DNA of 38,768 nucleotides, from contig JAAZAD010000088.1 in assembly GCA_012514505.1 (NCBI GenBank), positions 1 through 38,768 on the forward strand. Reading direction: 5' to 3'. The position numbers and the translations under genes were made by a program. Position 1 is the first letter of the stretch. Each line of letters starts with the position of its first letter. The notes beneath the pieces are model-generated. The model was not told the DNA's origin. It ran no database searches and was given only the letters and a program-made list of their open reading frames with translations. This DNA is from Rhodococcus sp. (in: high G+C Gram-positive bacteria). GTDB taxonomy: Bacteria; Actinomycetota; Actinomycetes; Mycobacteriales; Mycobacteriaceae. Below, piece by piece: positions 32,427 through 38,768 of this stretch.

Positions 32427-32645
32427 AGATTCCTCCTCCTCGGCGCCGCTGCTGGGCACCGGGCCTCTCGGCCCAAAACTCTGCTGTCGTGCCAACACTG
32501 GCGCTAACGCTACGCACTGATCGTAAACCAGACCGACGAGCACTTCCGACCCGGTCCTACGATGTGTCGTACTAACACGATAACCCTGCTTGATCGCCGC
32601 AGGTAGCCCAGTCTGTCGGAAAGATTCCGAACCGCCGACCGATGC

Positions 32646-32651
32646 TAGCGT
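32646..32651 (+). promoter_or_regulatory. -10 element, probable leaderless promoter of fecB
   Basis: TAGCGT fits TANNNT and ends six nt before GTG 32658, so transcription could start on that G. A GGGTG before ATG 32667 offers an alternative, non-leaderless start. Confidence 0.4.
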
Positions 32652-32657
32652 AGGCGG

Positions 32658-33683
32658 GTGTTCTCCATGCCCCAGAACTTCTCGATGCGCCGTATCGGCG
32701 CGCTCGCCGCGACCGCCGCTCTGACCGTCGGGCTGAGCGCTTGCGCGGGCGACGACGACGTCCTCCGCACTCCTGACGGCTCGGTCATCTCGACCACTGT
32801 GACGCGGGTCGCCGAGGTCAACATCGTCAACGCGGGTCGCGATTACTCGAAGACCTGCCTCGCGCCGTCGGCACCCGATGCGGGCAAGGCCGACGTCACG
32901 CGGATCCTGGTGACCGACCCGTCGCTGCTCGATGCACTCTGCGCGCTCGGTCTCGGCAATCAGGTCAAGGGCATCGTCGCCCCGGCCGGCGCGGTTCCGA
33001 CCTACCTCGGCCCGCAACTCACCGCGATCCCGGCCCTCGGCGACGCGCCCGACGCGGCGGCGGTCAAGCAGGCGGCGCCGGACCTCGTCCTCTCGTCTCC
33101 CGCCACCGAGAACCGACTCGTCGCGCTGCGCGGCACCGGGGCGCTCGGCACCGCGCGGATCGTGACCGTCGACCCGACCGCCGACTGGCAGCAGTCGTTC
33201 CGCGACGTGGCCGGGGCGGTGAACCGGTCGACCGCTGCGGGCGATCGTCTCCGCGAGTTCGACGCCGAAGCCAAGCGCGTCGGACGGGTGATGGATGCCC
33301 CGCACACCGAGGTGTCGCTGGTCCGCTTCACCCCCGATGCGGAGATGATCGAGGGCACGAGCGCGTTCGGCGCCCAGGTGCTGGCCGAGATCGGCGTCGC
33401 CCGGCCCGCTTCGCAGCGGACCCCGAACGCCGTTCCGGTCACCGAGGACAACTTCACGGACGCCGATGCCGACCTCATCTACGTGAGCTTCGAGGGAGAG
33501 AAGGGCCTCGCTCGCGGCGAGGAAACCCTCCTCAGCGATCCGTGGCTCGACATGGGCGCACCCACGTGGAAGCGCGTGCTCTCGGTCGAGGACACCGTCT
33601 GGTACCAGACGTCCGGCCTCGCTGCGGCGTGGCTGGTGCTCAACGACGTCAAGAGCTCACTCAACAGCAGTTCGGCGGGCTGA
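32658..33683 (+). CDS. fecB: Iron-siderophore ABC transporter substrate-binding lipoprotein
   Basis: 341 residues from GTG 32658; ATG 32667 is an equally possible start. The signal peptide ends in lipobox LSAC, followed by a class III (FecB/BtuF-type) binding fold: [28 protein letters not shown] in the first lobe, [10 protein letters not shown] at the hinge strand, and [15 protein letters not shown] with SDPWLDMGA in the second lobe. It should present ferric siderophore or haem to an importer; in mycobacteria FecB sits at this same place beside ctaD without its own permease genes, as here. Gene order supports the name. Confidence 0.88.
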   Translation: MFSMPQNFSMRRIGALAATAALTVGLSACAGDDDVLRTPDGSVISTTVTRVAEVNIVNAGRDYSKTCLAPSAPDAGKADVTRILVTDPSLLDALCALGLGNQVKGIVAPAGAVPTYLGPQLTAIPALGDAPDAAAVKQAAPDLVLSSPATENRLVALRGTGALGTARIVTVDPTADWQQSFRDVAGAVNRSTAAGDRLREFDAEAKRVGRVMDAPHTEVSLVRFTPDAEMIEGTSAFGAQVLAEIGVARPASQRTPNAVPVTEDNFTDADADLIYVSFEGEKGLARGEETLLSDPWLDMGAPTWKRVLSVEDTVWYQTSGLAAAWLVLNDVKSSLNSSSAG

Positions 33684-33774
33684 GGTCTGTCGAGCCCGGC
33701 ACACTCGTGCGGGCGGCAGGCGGGCTTGCAGCCGAGAGCAGCGGCTGTCGTAGGCGCGCGATAGAACTGACGAC

Positions 33775-36705
33775 ATGACGGCGACGACCACCGATGTGGA
33801 CCACCGGGCTCCGTTTCGGGTCCGGTGGGTGCCGGGTCTCGGTCTGGCCGTGTGGCCGGACACGCCCGCCGCGCCCGGAGCAGTGCTCGGCGATTGTGTC
33901 ACGGTCCCCGATTCGCTTGGCGACCTGATCGGCGCGCGCAAGCTCCGGCATGCCGTCGAGCTGAACGGCGAGGACGGCACCCGGCAGTTCCAGCCCGCGA
34001 CCGGGCTCGGCGTCCCGCGCGCCGTCGAACTGCTCGATCGCTGCGAGCATGTCTCGGTCGGCGGCGACGTCATCTATTACCGCTATCTGCTCGCCGGGGT
34101 CCGCGCCTACATCGAATCCGGCGCGGTGGCCCCGAGCACCCGGCTCGTGGGCGGTGAGTACGAAGTCCGGTGGGTGCCGGTGCCGAGCGGGTCGTGGCAC
34201 AGCTGGCTGACGGTTGCGGGGGCGTCCGCGCCCTCCGCGCTCGGCTCCGGTGTCGGTGCCGTGGCCGACTTCGTCGCCGAGGTGCTCGATCACGAATGCC
34301 GGCGTCGTCTAGCGGACGCAGGCGTCTCGTCGTCGGTTCCATTGATCGCGGGCCTGGCTGAGCGCTCGCCCACCCTACTGGCCTCCGACACCGGACCGCG
34401 CAGCCTGCAGGCCTGGGAAGACTGGGTCGGCACCGCCGCGTCCGAGGCGACGGCTGTCGTGCTGAGGCTGCACGCGCCCGACGACGACCCCGAGCCGCCG
34501 TCGTCCACGGACTCGATGTCCCCACGCTCGACGCCGACTGACCAGGTCCGTTGGCGTTTGGAAGTGTGCCTGCGAACACCGACCGGCGAGCTGGGACCGG
34601 TGGTTCCCCATCGTCTCGATCCGCACGAGCTCGACGCCGTCACCACCGAGCTGGCCCGCGCCACGATGGCGTTCGGTGAGCTGAGCCGCGCCGAGGCCGA
34701 CCCGCACAGCCTCGACTTCCTGCTGACCACGCCGGTGGTCGACCAACTGCTCGGCAGTGGGGTCGCCTACCTCCAGGCCGCCGGAATCAACGTGCTGCTG
34801 CCGTCGACGATCGCCGCCGTGACGCCGACGTTGTCGCTGCGGTCGCAGCAGACGCCCGGTGGCGGTTCTCGTCCCGGCTTCGTCGGCCTCGACGAGATCT
34901 CCGATTTCGAGTGGCGCCTCGCCCTCGGCGACGTCGCCGGCGCGCGCGACCTCTCCCAGTCCGACATCGACGAGCTCGCGCAGCAGAGCGGCGACCTGGT
35001 GCGACTGCGCGGCAAATGGCTGCGCGCGGAGGGCTCGGCGCTCCATCGGGCTGCCGCGTTCGTCGCCGCTCAGCAGGCGGTGAAGTCCGACGACCAGCGG
35101 CAGACCATGGCCGAGCTCTTGGCGCTGGTCACCGATCCGGACGCTTCGCTTCCGGTCCCGGTCGCCGAGGTCTCCGGTCTCGGCTGGCTCGACGACATCG
35201 CCCGCGGCGGCGTCTTCGCACCACCGCCCCTGCCGGCCCCGTCCTCGCTGAAGGCCGATCTGCGCCCCTATCAGCAGCGCGGCCTGGAGTGGCTGACCGC
35301 TCTGGGCGGGATCGGCGCGGGCGGAGTGCTCGCCGACGACATGGGGCTCGGCAAGACCGTGCAGGTCATCGCGCTGCTGACCGCCAATCGTGAACAGACA
35401 GCTCACCGACAGCCTGCGGTGCCGCCCGCGCTCGTGGTGTGCCCGATGTCGGTGATCGGCAACTGGAGCCGCGAACTCGCCACGTTCGCCCCGCACCTCG
35501 AGGTGCTGGTCCACCACGGCTCGGGACGGTCGGTGGAGCAGATCACCACGGCTGCCCCCGACGTCGTGCTGACCACGTTCGCGACCCTCGCCCGCGACCG
35601 CGCCGAACTCGCCGCACTCCGCTGGGGTGAGCTGGTGGTCGACGAAGCCCAGCACGTCAAGAACGTGCACACCGCGGCGGCCAAGGCGCTGCGCGCTATC
35701 GGCTCCCGCCAGCGCATCGCCCTCACCGGCACCCCCGTCGAGAATCGTCTCGAGGATCTGCGCGCCGTCATCGACCTGGTGAATCCCGGCATGCTCGGCA
35801 CCGCGTCGGCGTTCCGCGCCCGCTTCGCCGAGCCCATCGAGCGCGACCGGGATCCGCGCGCCGTCGCGCGCCTGTCGTCGGTGACGAAGCCGTTCATCCT
35901 GCGGCGCGAGAAGACCGACCCGACCATCGCCCCGGACCTGCCGGAGAAGACCGAACTACTGGTCCGCACCAACCTGTCGAGCGAGCAGGCGGGCCTGTAT
36001 CAGGCGGTGCTCAACGAACTCAACCAGGCTCTGGCCGATACCTCGCAGGGCGGGCCGCGGCGACGCACCGTCCTGGCCGCGTTGACGCGCCTCAAACAGA
36101 TCTGCAATCACCCCGCCCACTACCTCGACGACGGGTCGGCCATGCTGCGCCGCGGTCGCCATCGCTCGGGCAAGGTGGAACTGCTGGTCGACATCCTCAC
36201 CACGGTGATCGCCGAAGGCGAACGCGCCCTGGTGTTCACCCAGTTCGCCGCGTTCGCGGAACTGCTGTCCGAGTGGCTGCAACCGGTCTTGGGCACGGAG
36301 GTGCCGCTGCTGCACGGCGGCAGCTCCCGCGAACAGCGCGACGCCATGGTGACTCGGTTCGCCGAGTCCGACGGCCCGCCGGTACTCCTCGCGACGTTGA
36401 AAGCCGGCGGCACCGGGCTCAACCTAGTGGCCGCCAATCACGTGATCCACGCCGATCGGTGGTGGAATCCGGCGGTCGAGGATCAAGCCACCGACCGCGC
36501 CTACCGGATCGGACAGCAGCGCAATGTGCAGGTCCGGAAGTTCGTCTGCGTCGGAACCCTGGAGGAACGCATCGACGAGATGATCGCGTCCAAGCGCGAG
36601 CTGTCGAAGCTGACGGTCAGCACCGGCGAGTCGTGGCTCACCGAGCTCGACGACGATTCGCTGATGGATCTGCTGTCGCTGCGGGACGAGGCGGTGGGCG
36701 AATGA
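33775..36705 (+). CDS. helZ: SNF2/HepA-family DEAD-like ATPase, HelZ-like
   Basis: 976 residues. The N-terminal 470 residues are the bacterial SNF2-associated region. The ATPase motor follows: Walker A DDMGLGKTVQ with K527, motif II D623-E-A-Q626, motif III LTGTPVENRLEDL, and in the second lobe FTQFAAFAELL, LLHGG and motif VI TDRAYRIGQ (906-914). Such proteins translocate on double-stranded DNA without strand opening and may remodel protein-DNA complexes. Its last 4 nt overlap (ATGA) the SWIM zinc-finger gene, and the pair recalls Rv2101 with its neighbour, which in M. tuberculosis lies elsewhere in the genome. Confidence 0.9.
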   Translation: MTATTTDVDHRAPFRVRWVPGLGLAVWPDTPAAPGAVLGDCVTVPDSLGDLIGARKLRHAVELNGEDGTRQFQPATGLGVPRAVELLDRCEHVSVGGDVIYYRYLLAGVRAYIESGAVAPSTRLVGGEYEVRWVPVPSGSWHSWLTVAGASAPSALGSGVGAVADFVAEVLDHECRRRLADAGVSSSVPLIAGLAERSPTLLASDTGPRSLQAWEDWVGTAASEATAVVLRLHAPDDDPEPPSSTDSMSPRSTPTDQVRWRLEVCLRTPTGELGPVVPHRLDPHELDAVTTELARATMAFGELSRAEADPHSLDFLLTTPVVDQLLGSGVAYLQAAGINVLLPSTIAAVTPTLSLRSQQTPGGGSRPGFVGLDEISDFEWRLALGDVAGARDLSQSDIDELAQQSGDLVRLRGKWLRAEGSALHRAAAFVAAQQAVKSDDQRQTMAELLALVTDPDASLPVPVAEVSGLGWLDDIARGGVFAPPPLPAPSSLKADLRPYQQRGLEWLTALGGIGAGGVLADDMGLGKTVQVIALLTANREQTAHRQPAVPPALVVCPMSVIGNWSRELATFAPHLEVLVHHGSGRSVEQITTAAPDVVLTTFATLARDRAELAALRWGELVVDEAQHVKNVHTAAAKALRAIGSRQRIALTGTPVENRLEDLRAVIDLVNPGMLGTASAFRARFAEPIERDRDPRAVARLSSVTKPFILRREKTDPTIAPDLPEKTELLVRTNLSSEQAGLYQAVLNELNQALADTSQGGPRRRTVLAALTRLKQICNHPAHYLDDGSAMLRRGRHRSGKVELLVDILTTVIAEGERALVFTQFAAFAELLSEWLQPVLGTEVPLLHGGSSREQRDAMVTRFAESDGPPVLLATLKAGGTGLNLVAANHVIHADRWWNPAVEDQATDRAYRIGQQRNVQVRKFVCVGTLEERIDEMIASKRELSKLTVSTGESWLTELDDDSLMDLLSLRDEAVGE

Positions 36706-37451
36706 GTCGGCGCGGCAAGGCGGCCGTCCGCGGTTACGGCATCACCGGGTGGTCCCGGGCCTTCGTCGGCGTGATGGAGGCCGGTGCCGACCACCGTCGT
36801 ATCACCGGCGCCCGGCGCTATTTCCGCGAGCGACACGTCGGCGGACTCCAGATCTCGCACGGCCTCGTCACCGCGTCGGTTCGCGGCAGCCAGCTCGATC
36901 CCTTCGACGTGCGCCTCGAGACACGGACCGTGGACCCAGAGACGGTGGTCGCACTGCTCCGTCGCACCGGCGACGCCGACGCCCTCCTCGATCTCGCCCG
37001 GGGCGAGCAACCGGCCGCCGTCGGCAATCTGATCGCACCGACCGAACCTGCGGACGTCGTCTCCGGCTGCACCTGCCCGGACGACGCGCCGCGCTGCACA
37101 CACGTGCTGGCCGTCGCGTTCGAGGTGGCCGCGGAGATCGACCGGCGTCCCACCACCCTTCTGACGGTGATGGGCACCGACCTGCCCCAGCTGCTCGCTG
37201 CGGCTCAGGACGACGACACGCCCGCCGCCCCTGACGGGGCCGACAACACCCCGCTGCTGGGCGACGACCCCTACGGTGACCGCGGGCTCCCGCCGCCGAC
37301 GCCGTCGTTCCCCTCGGCCGAGGCGCTCACCGCGCTCGATCCCACGGTCCTGAGACAGGCCCTGCGCGCCACCGGCGTCTCGCTCTCGGAGACGGCCGAG
37401 GCACTCGACGACCTCGCGACCTATTACGACGTGTTGACGCAGCGCCGGTGA
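36702..37451 (+). CDS. SWIM zinc-finger protein, partner of the SNF2 ATPase
   Basis: 249 residues. The SWIM motif C-x-C-x6-C-x-H is present as C123, C125, C132 and H134 (GCTCPDDAPRCTHVLAV), a zinc-binding fold for DNA or protein contact. The N-terminus has GWSRAFVGVMEAGADHRRITGARRYFR, typical of SWIM proteins paired with bacterial SNF2 ATPases. The start overlaps the SNF2 stop as ATGA, so the two proteins are probably made in a fixed ratio and act together. The C-terminal part has a disordered Asp/Pro-rich linker. It is followed by a strong bidirectional stem-loop. Confidence 0.85.
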   Translation: MSRRGKAAVRGYGITGWSRAFVGVMEAGADHRRITGARRYFRERHVGGLQISHGLVTASVRGSQLDPFDVRLETRTVDPETVVALLRRTGDADALLDLARGEQPAAVGNLIAPTEPADVVSGCTCPDDAPRCTHVLAVAFEVAAEIDRRPTTLLTVMGTDLPQLLAAAQDDDTPAAPDGADNTPLLGDDPYGDRGLPPPTPSFPSAEALTALDPTVLRQALRATGVSLSETAEALDDLATYYDVLTQRR

Positions 37452-37466
37452 GACGGCCCGTACGAG

Positions 37467-37512
37467 ACGACGCGGCCCGCCTCACCGCACAGGGTGAGTC
37501 GGGCCGCGTCGT
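37467..37512. terminator. Bidirectional stem-loop between the SWIM gene and nrdF
   Basis: ACGACGCGGCCCG (37467-37479) and CGGGCCGCGTCGT (37500-37512) are perfect 13-bp arms; an inner CTCACC/GGTGAG stem extends the hairpin. It lies between convergent genes and has no long T-tract, as common in actinobacteria. Confidence 0.8.
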
Positions 37513-37529
37513 GACGTTGAGAAGCCAGT

Positions 37530-38768
<1,239 letters not shown>

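Noticed and set aside
30399-32507. Very long plus-strand open frame opposite ctaD
   Set aside because: It is the complement of the ctaD coding region in high-GC DNA, with repetitive charged composition and no family features.

Overview
The window is high-GC actinobacterial DNA with mycobacterial-type gene content, best matched to the order Mycobacteriales (a Gordonia-like genus is my guess; no marker fixes the genus). From memory, the backbone follows the Mycobacterium tuberculosis order Rv3034c to Rv3048c: acyltransferase, SAM methyltransferases, echA17, NUDIX hydrolase, ABC ATPase, serB2, ctaD, fecB and nrdF2. Many starts look leaderless (a TANNNT box 6-7 nt before ATG/GTG), which is usual in this group.

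Layout. 1-10846: conserved backbone: a cut-off beta-propeller-like lipoprotein, hexapeptide acyltransferase, NodB-like lipoprotein, THUMP-like methyltransferase, ferritin-like protein, methyltransferase plus enoyl-CoA hydratase operon, stand-alone LigD-type polymerase, NUDIX protein, ABC ATPase and a luciferase-like oxidoreductase. 10867-13664: an operon of cation/proton antiporter, a PrsW-like protease gene split by a frameshift at a G7 tract, and a Pth2-type peptidyl-tRNA hydrolase. 13826-15052: serB2. 15095-30306: an accessory block of about 15 kb between serB2 and ctaD, genes I remember as adjacent in M. tuberculosis. 30720-38566: ctaD, fecB, a HelZ-type SNF2 helicase with a SWIM zinc-finger partner, and nrdF2.

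The most striking part is 15735-22094. An MprF-like aminoacyl-tRNA:lipid transferase with a tightly coupled unknown membrane protein is divergent from a 467-residue alanyl-tRNA synthetase paralogue. That paralogue ends where the classic E. coli 461-residue catalytic fragment ends and has no editing or C-Ala domain. Just downstream lies an apparent RNA gene (20670-20722). By hand it folds into a tRNA-like molecule with a 7-bp acceptor stem, a D-like arm and a perfect T-arm with loop TTCGATC, but no anticodon arm. It carries the alanine identity elements G3:U70 and A73. It has its own promoter-like sequence and is followed at once by a perfect 16-bp terminator hairpin. Next comes a membrane-anchored serine esterase. 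My reading is a self-contained tRNA-dependent lipid alanylation system: a dedicated minimal tRNA-Ala that cannot decode, a minimal synthetase to charge it, a transferase to use it, and a possible hydrolase to reverse it.

The rest of the accessory block holds a lipoprotein with a duplicated 37-residue Cys-containing module, an orphan solute-binding lipoprotein with a lipoprotein esterase, two paralogous LysR regulators, and an operon of M15-like peptidase, AsnB-type amidotransferase and AraC regulator. The promoter of that operon overlaps a good candidate IdeR/DtxR iron box.
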